A stretch of DNA of 64,000 bases. It comes from Candidatus Bathyarchaeota archaeon. GTDB taxonomy: Archaea; Thermoproteota; Bathyarchaeia; Bathyarchaeales; Bathycorpusculaceae. The position numbers and the translations under genes are program-made. The notes beneath the pieces were generated by a model. It was not told the DNA's origin and did not search any database. It worked only from the letters and a program-made list of their open reading frames with translations. Location: positions 1-64,000 of the forward strand of contig JAOZID010000010.1 in NCBI GenBank assembly GCA_026014465.1, written 5' to 3'. The stretch's first letter is position 1. Each line of letters begins with the position of its first letter. Shown here piece by piece: positions 1 to 10,211 of the stretch.

Positions 1-50
1 AAGTCGTAACAAGGTGGCCGTAGGGGAACCTGCGGCCGGATCACCTCCTA
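1..50 (+). rRNA. 16S rRNA, 3' terminal fragment
   Basis: The first 50 bases match the universally conserved 3' end of small-subunit rRNA: AAGTCGTAACAAGGTGGCCG near the start and GGATCACCTCC at the end, the latter being the anti-Shine-Dalgarno region. The gene is cut by the window edge. No tRNA-Ala or 23S rRNA follows; the next gene is a TRAM protein, so the rRNA genes appear unlinked, as in several uncultured archaeal groups. Confidence is high for identity, and exact to within a few bases for the 3' end. Confidence 0.97.
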
Positions 51-152
51 AGAAAACAAGTTTGTTTTTACTGGAGGAGCAAGGAAGCATCTGCCATATC
101 TCTGAGAAACAGGGAAAACGTCAAAGCCCATACATCACATGTGAAAAAGAGC

Positions 153-222
153 ATTTCTTTTTTGTTTTGCTTTAGCCTTACTGTTTGTTGTGCTTGTTTC
201 TTGTTTGTTTTTGCTGTTTTTG
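153..222 (+). terminator. T-rich tract after 16S rRNA
   Basis: About 70 bases of repeated T runs interrupted by single G or C residues lie about 100 nt downstream of the mature 16S end. Archaeal RNA polymerase terminates at T-rich stretches without needing a hairpin, so this is a plausible rRNA terminator. No strong stem was seen in it. Confidence 0.35.
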
Positions 223-288
223 TGCGTAAACGCTTTAAGGTTTGTTGTTTGTTAGGTTGGTGTTATTGGTTTACTGTGAGGATGTTGG

Positions 289-531
289 ATTATTAGCCCA
301 AAAAAGCGTGCACCCAGAAATGCCAAGAACAGAGGTCGCGGTATCGCGTATCCTGTTGAATTAGGCGAAGAATACGAATTGGAAATAGTTGAGACTACCC
401 CCAATGGAGAAGGCGTGGGCAAAATCAAGGGATTCCCCGTTTTTGTCAAAAACGCCCCCTTAGGAGCAAACGTAAAAGTCCGCGTAACCAAACTAGAAGG
501 TGGCTGCGCAGACGCCCAAATAGCTACCTAA
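289..531 (+). CDS. TRAM domain protein (start unclear)
   Basis: The encoded protein of about 80 residues has a basic N-terminus (PKKRAPRNAKNRGRG) followed by a TRAM beta-barrel: a VELGEEYELEIVET strand, a GEGVGKIKGFPVFV core and GANVKVRVTKLE. Single-domain TRAM proteins in archaea bind RNA and have been proposed to act as RNA chaperones; the role here is inferred from the family. No ATG, GTG or TTG exists in frame after the stop at 277-279. Translation must therefore begin at ATT (289 or 292), or at ATG 282 with a +1 shift at the TAT-TAG of 291-296, which would give an MLDYSPKKR N-terminus. A one-base assembly error there would also explain it. The body of the gene is secure; the start is not. 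Confidence 0.75.
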   Translation: MISPKKRAPRNAKNRGRGIAYPVELGEEYELEIVETTPNGEGVGKIKGFPVFVKNAPLGANVKVRVTKLEGGCADAQIAT

Positions 532-579
532 CTCAACTTATCTTCTTTTGTTTGTTTTGATGCTTTGCTTGTTGCCGGG

Positions 580-924
580 TTAGTTGAATTTGTTTTGGTA
601 GATGAGTTTGTAGGTGTAGGCTATGGCGATGGCGTTTATGATTATGCGTAGTCCGTTTATGGCTCCGACGGCGGGTCCGTTAAATCCGAAGTAGATGACG
701 TTGAACATGCTTGTTCCCATGGTTATGCCCAGCACGGTTGTGGCGAAGGCTGCTCCCGTTTTGCGCATGCTAAAAAGCCCCACGGCAGAGCCCGCCCAAA
801 GAAGCGGTTCAATATAGTTGTTGAGGTCCTCAGGGTCGCCAGGAATCGAAATCACAAAGAAAACTATGTTAATTACCATCCACACAAGCAGCATATACAA
901 ACCCTTAGGCATGCCCGTTTTCAT
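580..924 (-). CDS. small integral membrane protein
   Basis: A 114-residue protein with three or four hydrophobic helices (about residues 9-27, 38-52, 56-76 and 84-108) and a short basic C-terminus. No recognisable domain or catalytic motif. It lies 75 nt downstream of feoB on the same strand, so it may be the last gene of the iron operon, although it could have its own promoter in that gap. Function unknown; a link to ferrous iron uptake is only suggested by position. Confidence 0.6.
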   Translation of the reverse strand: MKTGMPKGLYMLLVWMVINIVFFVISIPGDPEDLNNYIEPLLWAGSAVGLFSMRKTGAAFATTVLGITMGTSMFNVIYFGFNGPAVGAINGLRIIINAIAIAYTYKLIYQNKFN

Positions 925-999
925 CCAAACAGAACACTCCTTTGACGTAACTTTTCTTTTTCTGCTATATAATTTTGTGTACTCTGTTGATGTTGCGGT

Positions 1000-3036
1000 T
1001 TAGGTGCCCATGAATAGGCTTAGGATTCTAAAGGCTATGCCGCCTATGAGCAGGGCAAGTCCGATGTCGATGAAGGTGATGTAGAGTGTTTTTTTCCATC
1101 CGAATTCTTTTTTGCAGGCGGCTATGGTGGCGAGGCAGGGAATGTATATCATAACTACCAAGGTGAACACTATCATCTGGACGGCGCTGAGGGATTCTAG
1201 TCCCATGCCTACGGATGCAAGGGTTGTTGCCAGCAAAATAAGCGTGAGTTCTTTGCGTAGCACTCCAAAGATCAGTGGAATCGCAGCTACAGCGGGCAGT
1301 CCTAGCCACACGGTCATAAGCGGGCTAGTCGCGTCTACCACGTAGGGCATCAAACCTGACAACGCGATGGCTTCGACGATTATGCTGCCAACGATGATTA
1401 TGGGGAAGGCAACGTAGACAAAGTCTTTGGTTCGGTTCCATGTTTTGATGGCTATGGTTTTGGCGGAGGGTTTTTTGTAGCTTGGCATCTCCATGATTAA
1501 CCCGACGGGTTCGCCGGGGAGGGCTTTGAATGCTATTCTGCCCAAGGCAAAGACTAAGATGAGGTCAAAAATGTACAGTGCCAACGCCGCGTGCAGTCCA
1601 ACGAAGCGTCCTACTAAGCCTAGGATTACGACGGTTCGGGCAGCGCATGGAATGAGCACGACCACAAAGGCGCTAAGTAAACGTTCGCGTTGGGTTTCCA
1701 TTATGCGGCAGCCAACACAGGCAGGAACAGTGCAGCCATACCCCAGTATAAGCGGAATGAACGCTTTGCCGTGCAACCCAATTTTGTGCATGACATTGTC
1801 CATGAGAAACGCTGCCCTTGGCAGGTAACCGCTATCTTCTAGCAACGCCAAAATTATGTAAAACGGCACGATATACGGCAGGGCTATGGTTATTCCTGCG
1901 GTTATGCCGCCCATGACGCCGTTTGCTAACAAATCTACTGCCGCTTCAGGCAACACGGGACTTAGCAGGTTTGCAAAGTTCTCCGAAAGCCACATAAGAC
2001 CCTCATCAAGCAAACCCGAAAGGTAGCTTCCACCCGTAAAAATAGCTCCAAACGTCAAAGCAACCACGCCCGCCAAGATTAGGTAGCCTGTGATTTTGTG
2101 GGTGGTTACCTCGGCGAGTTTTTGTTCTAAGCTGATTTTGGGTTGGGCTTCGATGGTGACGGCGTTTTTTGTGAGTTTGCTGGCTAGGGTGTAGCGTTCG
2201 GATGCCATTATGATGGGGGAGGTTTCGCCGTGGACTTTTTCGAGTTCTTTGGTGATTTTTTCGATTTGTTGTAGGACGGCTGCGCCTTGGGGGTAGGTTT
2301 TGGTTTTTTCTTGTATGTCTGCGTCTTGTTCGATTAGTTTGATGGCTATCCATCGGCAGGGGTATATTTCGCAGAGTTGGGTTAGTTTGTTTTTGACGAG
2401 GGTTTGGATAGTTTGGATGCATTCTTCGATTTCTTTGCCGTATGCGATAAGGGCGGGTTTAGGTTTTTCTTTTTGGGTTGCTTGGGCAATTGCGGTGGAT
2501 AAAAGTTCGGTTATGCCTGTTCCTGTGACGGCGACGGTTGGGACGACTTTGATGTTTAGGGCTTGGCTGAGTTTTTCGGTGTCTATGCGTAGTCCTTTTT
2601 TTGCTGCAAAATCCACTTGGTTAAGCGCCAAAACCACGGGAACTTCTAGCTCCAAAAGCTGCAGCGTAAAATACAAGTTCCGCTCAAGCGCCGAAGCATC
2701 CACAACATTAACAATCAAATCGGGTTTCTCAATAGCCAAATAATCCCTTGAGACAATCTCTTCTATCGAATACGCCGAAAGAGAATACGTCCCAGGCAAA
2801 TCAATGACGCGGATTTTGTGGTCTTCAAAAAACAGGGTGCCTTCTGCACGTTCTACGGTTTTGCCTGGCCAGTTGCCCGTGACCTGGTTTAAGCCTGTGA
2901 GCTGATTGAAGATGGCGCTTTTACCCACGTTCGCGTTGCCTGCCAGTGCTATACGCAACTCTTCTACGCCCTTTTTCTCTTCAAAGACGCCTGAGCTGTT
3001 TGCTGTGTTGTGGTTTGTGGCAAGCACTTTTTTCAC
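1000..3036 (-). CDS. feoB: Ferrous iron transporter FeoB
   Basis: A 678-residue Fe(II) uptake permease of the cytoplasmic membrane. An N-terminal G domain carries GNANVGKS (residues 33-40, P-loop), the DLPGTYSL switch II region and NQVD as the base-recognition motif. This is followed by the FeoB GTPase-associated helical region and a polytopic membrane domain containing the conserved [13 protein letters not shown] segment and the gate repeats. Length is normal for archaeal FeoB. It starts 3 nt after feoA stops, so the two are cotranscribed and probably translationally coupled; the DtxR-like gene upstream is the likely iron sensor. Confidence 0.96.
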   Translation of the reverse strand: MKKVLATNHNTANSSGVFEEKKGVEELRIALAGNANVGKSAIFNQLTGLNQVTGNWPGKTVERAEGTLFFEDHKIRVIDLPGTYSLSAYSIEEIVSRDYLAIEKPDLIVNVVDASALERNLYFTLQLLELEVPVVLALNQVDFAAKKGLRIDTEKLSQALNIKVVPTVAVTGTGITELLSTAIAQATQKEKPKPALIAYGKEIEECIQTIQTLVKNKLTQLCEIYPCRWIAIKLIEQDADIQEKTKTYPQGAAVLQQIEKITKELEKVHGETSPIIMASERYTLASKLTKNAVTIEAQPKISLEQKLAEVTTHKITGYLILAGVVALTFGAIFTGGSYLSGLLDEGLMWLSENFANLLSPVLPEAAVDLLANGVMGGITAGITIALPYIVPFYIILALLEDSGYLPRAAFLMDNVMHKIGLHGKAFIPLILGYGCTVPACVGCRIMETQRERLLSAFVVVLIPCAARTVVILGLVGRFVGLHAALALYIFDLILVFALGRIAFKALPGEPVGLIMEMPSYKKPSAKTIAIKTWNRTKDFVYVAFPIIIVGSIIVEAIALSGLMPYVVDATSPLMTVWLGLPAVAAIPLIFGVLRKELTLILLATTLASVGMGLESLSAVQMIVFTLVVMIYIPCLATIAACKKEFGWKKTLYITFIDIGLALLIGGIAFRILSLFMGT

Positions 3037-3039
3037 GGT

Positions 3040-3345
3040 CTATTCTCCGTCAGAAGCCATTTTTGGCTGAACCATAACTTTGCAGGCTAAGCCATAACCC
3101 AACGCTAAGGATACGCCGCGGATTTGAATCTCCAACGGACCATGAAAGGAGCATTTTCTTAAAAGTTTGATTTCGCTGCCTGGGATTAGTCCCATTTCGG
3201 CGAGTCGGTGGGTTCCAGTGCAGCATCCTTCGGTGCGGGTCATTATGCCCTTTTCTCCTTCCTTTAGGTTAACCAGTGAAACTTCGTTACTGCTTGCTTT
3301 TGGTGACGCTTCTTTTTCTTTTCCGTTGGATTTTTTTATCTGCAC
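3040..3345 (-). CDS. feoA: Ferrous iron transport protein FeoA
   Basis: A 101-residue cytosolic SH3-like partner of FeoB. After a basic, low-complexity N-terminal extension of about 25 residues it shows the FeoA core: LVNLKEGEKGIMTRTEGC, HRLAEMGLIPGSEIKLLRK and the GVSLALGYGLACKVMV strand pair. The start is a GTG preceded at seven bases by GGAGG (3353-3357), which lies inside the end of the upstream dtxR-like gene. The two genes overlap by 10 nt. Confidence 0.92.
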   Translation of the reverse strand: MQIKKSNGKEKEASPKASSNEVSLVNLKEGEKGIMTRTEGCCTGTHRLAEMGLIPGSEIKLLRKCSFHGPLEIQIRGVSLALGYGLACKVMVQPKMASDGE

Positions 3346-4010
3346 TTTTTTTCCTCCATTTTTCTGAGCAAAACAACCGCTGCCAAGCTGTGGTCTATGC
3401 GGTGCTCTTTTCCTTCAACAAGAAAGCACACGTGTTGCGTGTCGTGTTTGATGATTTTGACCTGCACGCCTGGTTTGATGCATTTTAACGCCAACTGCCG
3501 TAGCGTTTCTGATTCCTCGTTACTGATGCTCTCCACAACGTAGCCGTGGCTTGGATCAGCAGTTGTTAGCGGCGTACAGTTTTTTTCTTCGACCACGCCG
3601 TTTTCGGTTGGTATGGGGTTTCCATGCGGGCACGCTTTGGGGTAACCCAGCCTTTTCTCTAAGAGTGCGACCACGTTTTTGGTTAACGCATGCTCCAGCT
3701 TGCAGGCATCCTCGTGCACGTTGCTCCAATCCGCCTCTAGCACGTCGGTTAAGAGCCTCTCTGCCAAACGGTGCTTTCTTAGGATGTCCATGGCAATTTT
3801 TTCGCCCTCGTAGGTGAGTTTTGCTCCACGGTAGGGTTCATGAACCACCAAGCCAAGGTTCTCTAAGTGTTGGATGGTGTTGGTTACTGAGCCTGGGACA
3901 ACGTGTAGCGCGTTGGAGATGTCTTTGGTTTTTGCGGCTCCACCTTGCTTTTGAAGCCTGTAGATAACTTCGATGTATTCTTCGGCTTCATGTGAGATTG
4001 CTTTTTCCAT
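3336..4010 (-). CDS. DtxR/MntR-family metal-dependent regulator
   Basis: A 224-residue transcription factor. Residues 1-65 form the DtxR winged helix (AEEYIEVIYRLQKQGG, SVTNTIQHLENLGLV), followed by the metal-binding dimerisation region (HRLAERLLTDVL, HEDACKLEH, CPHGNPIP) and a C-terminal FeoA/SH3-like domain from about residue 150. Family members bind Fe(II) or Mn(II) and repress uptake genes when metal is plentiful. As first gene of the dtxR-feoA-feoB operon it most likely controls its own operon. Whether iron or manganese is the signal cannot be told from the sequence. Confidence 0.93.
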   Translation of the reverse strand: MEKAISHEAEEYIEVIYRLQKQGGAAKTKDISNALHVVPGSVTNTIQHLENLGLVVHEPYRGAKLTYEGEKIAMDILRKHRLAERLLTDVLEADWSNVHEDACKLEHALTKNVVALLEKRLGYPKACPHGNPIPTENGVVEEKNCTPLTTADPSHGYVVESISNEESETLRQLALKCIKPGVQVKIIKHDTQHVCFLVEGKEHRIDHSLAAVVLLRKMEEKKCR

Positions 4011-4179
4011 GGTGGATAACCCCTGATTTTTCGAGTGCTCGTACTTTTTTGTGAGAAATTGTAGCTTAAGAGCCTCCGCTGGCTAATAAGGTTTATGGAA
4101 TAATATTAGATACCTCTAGTATTGTTTGCACATGCTTCCAAAACATGCTACGCAACAATTCGCTTAGCACAGCACTTGG

Positions 4180-4536
4180 TTATGAGCGCACCATGGTTAG
4201 CATCATTTTGAATCTTGTTTTTGCTTCGACTGCGTGTGGCTCATTTGCAGGCATCACGGTGATTTCTCCCGCTTTTACTTGGACGCTTTTGCCTGAAATC
4301 GTAATCTTCGCTTCGCCGTCAAAGACGTAGACAAGGGCGTCAAAGGGTGCTGTGTGTTCGCTAAGACCTTGTTTTTCGTCAAAAGCAAACAACGTTACCG
4401 TTCCCGTTTGTTTGTCAATTAATGTTCGGCTGACCACTGAGCCTTCTTGGTAATCAATCAAACTGTCCAGGTTGGTTGCTGTTGCTGCAAGCTTGGATTT
4501 ATCTTTGGATTCTTGATTTGACACTTTGTATCCCAC
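4180..4536 (-). CDS. cupin domain protein
   Basis: A 118-residue single-domain cupin. The two cupin motifs are visible as a degenerate first motif around GLSEHTAPFDALVYVFDGEA (residues 67-86) and a second motif around GEITVMPANEPHAVEA (residues 97-112). Small cupins of this shape are usually metal-binding enzymes or sugar-binding proteins, but the substrate cannot be predicted. It is monocistronic, divergent from the FKBP gene and separated from the dtxR-like gene by a 170-nt gap. Confidence 0.85.
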   Translation of the reverse strand: MGYKVSNQESKDKSKLAATATNLDSLIDYQEGSVVSRTLIDKQTGTVTLFAFDEKQGLSEHTAPFDALVYVFDGEAKITISGKSVQVKAGEITVMPANEPHAVEAKTRFKMMLTMVRS

Positions 4537-4672
4537 TCTACCTGATGTGCCCCAGTATTAAAACAGTTTTACGCCTGCCACCTATGACGCAAGTGCACAA
4601 GAACCTGCCGTGAAAATGGCGGATTTCCAAATCTTACTGTTGATCTTCGCGTGAAATCAGGGTCAACTACTG

Positions 4673-4684
4673 AAAGGTTTTTAT
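4673..4684 (+). promoter_or_regulatory. BRE/TATA promoter of the FKBP gene
   Basis: GAAAGGTTTTTATG fits an archaeal BRE plus TATA box. It lies about 50 nt before the FKBP start codon, which predicts a leader of roughly 20-25 nt. Confidence 0.5.
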
Positions 4685-4731
4685 GCGCGGTATAGGCTTA
4701 TTTTTGAATCGCAAGTGAAGGATGAACTAGT

Positions 4732-5592
4732 ATGGCTTTACAAAAAGGAGACTTCATACTAATCGACTATAACGCTCAAGTGAAGGAAACAAACGAAGTT
4801 TTCGACACCACCTCCGAGGAAACCGCCACTAAAGAGCATCTTCAAAAAGAAGGCGAAATCTACGAACCCAAACTTATCGTTGTGGGTGAAGGCTGGGTTC
4901 TCAAAGACTTAGACGAAAGCTTCCTAAACATGGAAGTAGACAAACCCCAAAAAGTCGAAATCCCCCCAGAAAAAGCCTTTGGCCCCCGCGACAGCGACAA
5001 AGTCAAACGTGTCCCCCTCAAACAATTAGCCTCTACCGGTGCAAACATCGCAATCGGTGCACGCATCGAATACGGCGGAAAAAACGCGATTATCCGAAGC
5101 ATAGGCGCAGGACGTGTCTTGCTTGACTTCAACCCGCCCTTAGCTGGACGCACCCTAGTCTACGACATCACTGTCACCAAAAAACTTGAAAACAACGAAG
5201 AAAAAGTTGCCGCTCTAATCCACCGCCGCATACCCATCATCGAAGCATCCAAATTCAACTTCTCTCTTTCCGACAAATCCCTAACTCTTGACATGCCCGA
5301 AGACACATTCTACTTGGAGGGCGTGCAAATCGCAAAACGTGGCATAGCCATGGACATGCAACGCTTCTTCCCCGACCTAGACGAAACAACATTCGTTGAA
5401 ACCTTCAAGGCACCACCAAAACCAAAACCAGCCGCCGAAGCAAAACCTGCTGCTGAGAAAGAAGTCACCGAAGAAAAACCCGCTAAAGAAGAGAAACCTG
5501 CCAAAGCAAAGCCTGCTGCTGAGAAAGAAACAAAACCCAAAGCTTCCAAGGCTGACAAAGAAAAGCCAGCAAAAGCTGACTCCAAAGCCTAA
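4732..5592 (+). CDS. FKBP-type peptidyl-prolyl isomerase, long form
   Basis: A 286-residue protein of the archaeal long-FKBP (FKBP26-like) type, which combines proline isomerase and chaperone activity in the cytosol. Residues 1-85 hold the split FKBP barrel (GDFILIDYNAQVKETNEVFDTT, VGEGWVLKDLDESFL, KVEIPPEKAFG), interrupted by an insert-in-flap region at about 85-140 (IEYGGKNAIIRSIGAGRVLLDFN, LAGRTLVYDI). A C-terminal alpha/beta domain (about 145-225) follows. The last 60 residues are a repetitive Lys-Pro-Ala-Glu tail (AEAKPAAEKE, KAKPAAEKE) that is likely disordered; its role is unknown. Confidence 0.93.
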   Translation: MALQKGDFILIDYNAQVKETNEVFDTTSEETATKEHLQKEGEIYEPKLIVVGEGWVLKDLDESFLNMEVDKPQKVEIPPEKAFGPRDSDKVKRVPLKQLASTGANIAIGARIEYGGKNAIIRSIGAGRVLLDFNPPLAGRTLVYDITVTKKLENNEEKVAALIHRRIPIIEASKFNFSLSDKSLTLDMPEDTFYLEGVQIAKRGIAMDMQRFFPDLDETTFVETFKAPPKPKPAAEAKPAAEKEVTEEKPAKEEKPAKAKPAAEKETKPKASKADKEKPAKADSKA

Positions 5593-5626
5593 CCTTTCCT
5601 TTTTCTTCAAAAATTTAGTTTTTAGA

Positions 5627-6664
5627 TTATTCTATTACTTGGGTGTTTTTTGCTACCTGTTCACATTGTTTGCGGTTTAGCCGTAGTTTTTGCAGGATTG
5701 TGTATCTGTCGGGGCGTATGGTGGTTGCCAGTTCTAGGGCTTTTATGATGTCTTGGTTTTCTACGCCCATTTCGGCTGCGGTGGTGGGTGCTTTGAGGTG
5801 CCATAGGGTTTCGCGTATGCGTTTCCAGTCGGCTCCGTATAGGTATGCCATCATGATTGCGCCTACTCCGCAGCGTTCGCCGTGCATGGCATCAGAGCTT
5901 TTTACCATGTCTAAGGCGTGGCTAAAGAGGTGTTCGGAGCCGCTGCAGGGGCGGCTGCTTCCCGCGATGCTCATGGCTACTCCGCAGCTAATTAGCGCCT
6001 CTAAGAGTATGCGTATGCCGTCTTCGTTGCCTTGTTTGATGCATTGAATGTTTTTTTCCACAAGTGTCGAACTCATCAGGGCTAAGCTGGCAGCGTATTC
6101 TCCGTAGTACTCGTCTTTTTCCATGTGCGCCAGTTCCCAGTCTTTGACGGCGGTGAACTTTGCTAGTACGTCTCCGCATCCGCTTACGGTAAAGCGCCAG
6201 GGAGACTGCGCTATGATTTCGGTGTCGGCGATTATGGCTAAGGGTGCTTGGGACATGGCGGAGTACGGTTTCCCAAAGCCTCTAACCGAAGCAAGGGGAC
6301 TGGAAATTCCGTCGTGACTCAACGTAGTGGGTACACTCACAAAAGATAGTCCTTGATGCGCGGAACTTAGTTTTGCTGCGTCAATCTTGGTGCCTCCGCC
6401 TACGCCAAAAAGAACCTGAGGCTTCCACTCCATAATCCTCTCCTCAATAGTCAAAACATCCCTAATCGTCGCGGTCTGAACCAGCAACGTGTCCACTGCC
6501 ATACCTGCCTGTTCTAGAAGGTCATGAACTGTTTTTCCCGCAATTTCACAGCTTTTTTGCCCAGCAATTATCAACGCGGGTCCAGTGAGGTTTAATCTTT
6601 TGACCACTTCAGGGATACGTTCAAGCGTCCCCTTACCGACGATAACCTCTCGTGGAAGCTGCAT
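5627..6664 (-). CDS. egsA: sn-glycerol-1-phosphate dehydrogenase
   Basis: A 345-residue enzyme that reduces dihydroxyacetone phosphate to sn-glycerol-1-phosphate, setting the stereochemistry of archaeal lipids. Visible are the Rossmann-like FGVGGGTKIDAAK segment, STTLSHDGISSPLAS-type metal-binding Asp/His region, and two further zinc ligands in SEHLFSHALDM and HGERCGVG. I start it at the ATG at 6664 (MQLPREVIVGKG), where family similarity begins; the open frame extends upstream but that part is Cys/aromatic-rich and not protein-like. No Shine-Dalgarno precedes this start, so the mRNA may be leaderless. Confidence 0.94.
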   Translation of the reverse strand: MQLPREVIVGKGTLERIPEVVKRLNLTGPALIIAGQKSCEIAGKTVHDLLEQAGMAVDTLLVQTATIRDVLTIEERIMEWKPQVLFGVGGGTKIDAAKLSSAHQGLSFVSVPTTLSHDGISSPLASVRGFGKPYSAMSQAPLAIIADTEIIAQSPWRFTVSGCGDVLAKFTAVKDWELAHMEKDEYYGEYAASLALMSSTLVEKNIQCIKQGNEDGIRILLEALISCGVAMSIAGSSRPCSGSEHLFSHALDMVKSSDAMHGERCGVGAIMMAYLYGADWKRIRETLWHLKAPTTAAEMGVENQDIIKALELATTIRPDRYTILQKLRLNRKQCEQVAKNTQVIE

Positions 6665-6729
6665 GTAATGGTAGTTTAGCGCCAAACAAATCACGCAGTA
6701 ATATTCCTTATAACCCTTCCAAGAGATAA

Positions 6730-7854
<1,125 letters not shown>

Positions 7855-7863
7855 AAGCCCTTT

Positions 7864-10074
7864 TTATGTGCCTTGGTATCTGTCAAATGTGGTGACGGTT
7901 CCTATGGAGCCGCATGAGGGACATTTGTGGGAAGTGCCAAACCAGCTTTTGACGCAGTTGCTGCAGTAAGTGACGCCTCTGTTGTAGGTTAACAGTTCAA
8001 CGTTGTGTTTTTGCATTAGCTGCGCCGTGAACTTCATTAGCGCCTCCGCCGTGTTTTCCGTATCATCTATGTCCACGATGGTTAGGTTGGCGCCTTTGTT
8101 GAGTCCTTTGAGGTTGTTTTCCCAGTCAAGCTGCTCTAGGGGAACGTTGGGGAAGTTGCCTTGCTGCATCTGCAACCTGCGGGTGGTGGCGTAGAAGGGT
8201 TTGTCGCGGGTTCCTGAAAACTTTGTTTTTGCAATGCCGTACTTTTCGATATCCAAGTGAGCTAGGCGTTTGGAGGCTTGGCTGCTGTGTAGTATCGCGG
8301 GGAACAGGCGTTTTCCGTGTCGCTTGCCGACTCGTTGCAGGTATGTCCTTGTGTTCTTCACGACTTCCTTGGCGAACTCTACGCTTTCCTCCTGATTCAA
8401 ATCTTTGCCCATGAAACTCACTACGGCTTCGTTGAAACCCGCCAAGTTTACTGCGCCGCAGCAGTTCTCCAACCTGAAATACGTGTCTCCGTTAGTGCCC
8501 TGTGTTAGAAACGGCAAAGCGTTTTTTCCGTGGTGTCTTAGGGCTCGTTGTTTGATGCCCAGTGCCCGCGCGGCTAATTCGCAGCGTTCTTTGAGTATGC
8601 TAAAAAACTTGGTTTTGTCCTGTTCGCCTTCCCGCACGATTCGCGGCAAATTTAGCGTGACGCATCCCAAACAGCCCGTCCGCAATGTGTCGGTTTCCCA
8701 GTCGCCACTTAACGTTGCTTCAAGCTTTACACCCGATGCAGAAAACGCTACGTTCGTACCCTGTGCCCCAAATAAGCTGGCGAAGTACACTATGCCTTTG
8801 TCTGCGGCGATTTCGTGGGCTTTGAGCAGAATCTGTTGGGCTTCGGGGTCTGAGAGTGTTTTCTTGTTTATTTTGACGATGACCTTTGGGTTGGTTAGGG
8901 GTTTGATTTGGCTGGTTTTTGCGAGAACCTCTAAAATAAGTGAGGCTAACCGGTTGCTTTCTTTGGTGAAGTCGGCGTAGGTGCCCGTGGTTGTTTTGGG
9001 TCCTATGGCGGTTTTGCGGGCTAGGGCATCGGAAGGCGGCAGCTCAAGTCCCAGTGCTGCGTCTACGTGCTGGTTGAGGTTCATGATGAAAAGGCGCAGT
9101 TCCTGTTTTATGTGCTCCTCATCTAAGCCCCTAATGTAGGGGGCAAGGAAAACGTTGAAGCACTCTACGGTTTGGGTTGTGTTTACTTCTTGCTGGGTGA
9201 AGAGCAAAACGTTAAACGCCATGGCTAAGGCAGCCCCAAAGTTTTCTGGGGACGTTTGAGAGTGCTGTTGCGTGTTGAGTTTTTCGGTTTTCAAGCCGTT
9301 TTGGAAGAAGAACCGCAAATCATGCACGATTTCGCTGGGCTTCAACAACCATGTGCTCAAATCGTTAATGTGCAAAGTGCCCGAAACATGCGCGTCGGCA
9401 ATGTCACGCGGAAAAACGTTAAGCAACGTGTACTCCCTAAACACTGTCTTGCCTGCCATGCAAGTTACGTCTTCGGGTTTGTCGGGGTTTTTGCGTTCCA
9501 CAAGCGCCGAGACTTCATGAACAGGTAACCCCAACCGCGTCAGCTTATGCCTGTACTCCTCAAGCCCTTTTTCAATCAAAATCACGTTCACAATTTCCCT
9601 AATCAACGGCGCCGTCAAATACTTCGTCTTTGCTTTAACCACAATTTTTTCAGTTTCCTTAGCGGTTTTCTGCGCCAACTCGACAGGCATCTTTGCTTCC
9701 TTGGTCAGGCTGTTTGCGATTTTGTTAGGGTCAAATTCTTCAAAAGTGAAATGCGAAGTACGAACCAGCATGCCCTTAGGCTTAACCGCCTTCTTCTCCA
9801 CACGCTCCGCAATATCTATAACCATCTTGCCCAAATCAGTCAAAAAATACTTCTTAGCATCCGCATCAGCCTCCACCAACCCTGCTTTGAGCAAAAACTT
9901 TAGGTGATACGCAAACCTTCCCGCGTCACGGCTTGGGTTCATCTTCAATGCATTCATTAGTTCCGTGTAGCTCAGGGCGCCCTTGTCGAAGAGGAAATTG
10001 AGAATCTGCAGCCTCAACGGTGACGAAACAGCTTTAAGAACTTTAACTCCGCGGGCACGATGAGGCAATGACAT
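7864..10074 (-). CDS. nrdD: anaerobic ribonucleotide reductase NrdD with N-terminal winged helix
   Basis: A 736-residue class III ribonucleotide reductase that makes dNTPs without oxygen. Residues 1-95 form an ArsR-like winged helix (SSPLRLQILNFLFDKGALSY, AGRFAYHLKFLLKAGLVEAD), about 100-190 an ATP-cone allosteric domain, and the rest the NrdD barrel with the catalytic cysteine region GCLGCVTLNLPRIV. Near the C-terminus sit zinc ligands CSNC and CPSC. The glycyl-radical motif is RYQGT at the extreme end, so Gly735 is the likely radical site. The activase NrdG is not adjacent. The DNA-binding-like N-terminus is unusual for NrdD and could allow autoregulation, an inference. Confidence 0.94.
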   Translation of the reverse strand: MSLPHRARGVKVLKAVSSPLRLQILNFLFDKGALSYTELMNALKMNPSRDAGRFAYHLKFLLKAGLVEADADAKKYFLTDLGKMVIDIAERVEKKAVKPKGMLVRTSHFTFEEFDPNKIANSLTKEAKMPVELAQKTAKETEKIVVKAKTKYLTAPLIREIVNVILIEKGLEEYRHKLTRLGLPVHEVSALVERKNPDKPEDVTCMAGKTVFREYTLLNVFPRDIADAHVSGTLHINDLSTWLLKPSEIVHDLRFFFQNGLKTEKLNTQQHSQTSPENFGAALAMAFNVLLFTQQEVNTTQTVECFNVFLAPYIRGLDEEHIKQELRLFIMNLNQHVDAALGLELPPSDALARKTAIGPKTTTGTYADFTKESNRLASLILEVLAKTSQIKPLTNPKVIVKINKKTLSDPEAQQILLKAHEIAADKGIVYFASLFGAQGTNVAFSASGVKLEATLSGDWETDTLRTGCLGCVTLNLPRIVREGEQDKTKFFSILKERCELAARALGIKQRALRHHGKNALPFLTQGTNGDTYFRLENCCGAVNLAGFNEAVVSFMGKDLNQEESVEFAKEVVKNTRTYLQRVGKRHGKRLFPAILHSSQASKRLAHLDIEKYGIAKTKFSGTRDKPFYATTRRLQMQQGNFPNVPLEQLDWENNLKGLNKGANLTIVDIDDTENTAEALMKFTAQLMQKHNVELLTYNRGVTYCSNCVKSWFGTSHKCPSCGSIGTVTTFDRYQGT

Positions 10075-10211
10075 ACTAAATAAATTCCGTTTGTGGTGCT
10101 GTAGGTATTGGCATCTGCAAGGTTTAAACTTTAGGCAAAAATCCGACGAGCGTGGAAGGCAGAAGTTTTTTAGATGGGGTTTGTACGTTATCGTGAAGGT
10201 AGCTGTTAGGT

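Noticed and set aside
2006-2422. Arg/Pro/His-rich minus-strand frame
   Set aside because: Out-of-frame shadow within feoB; composition is not protein-like.
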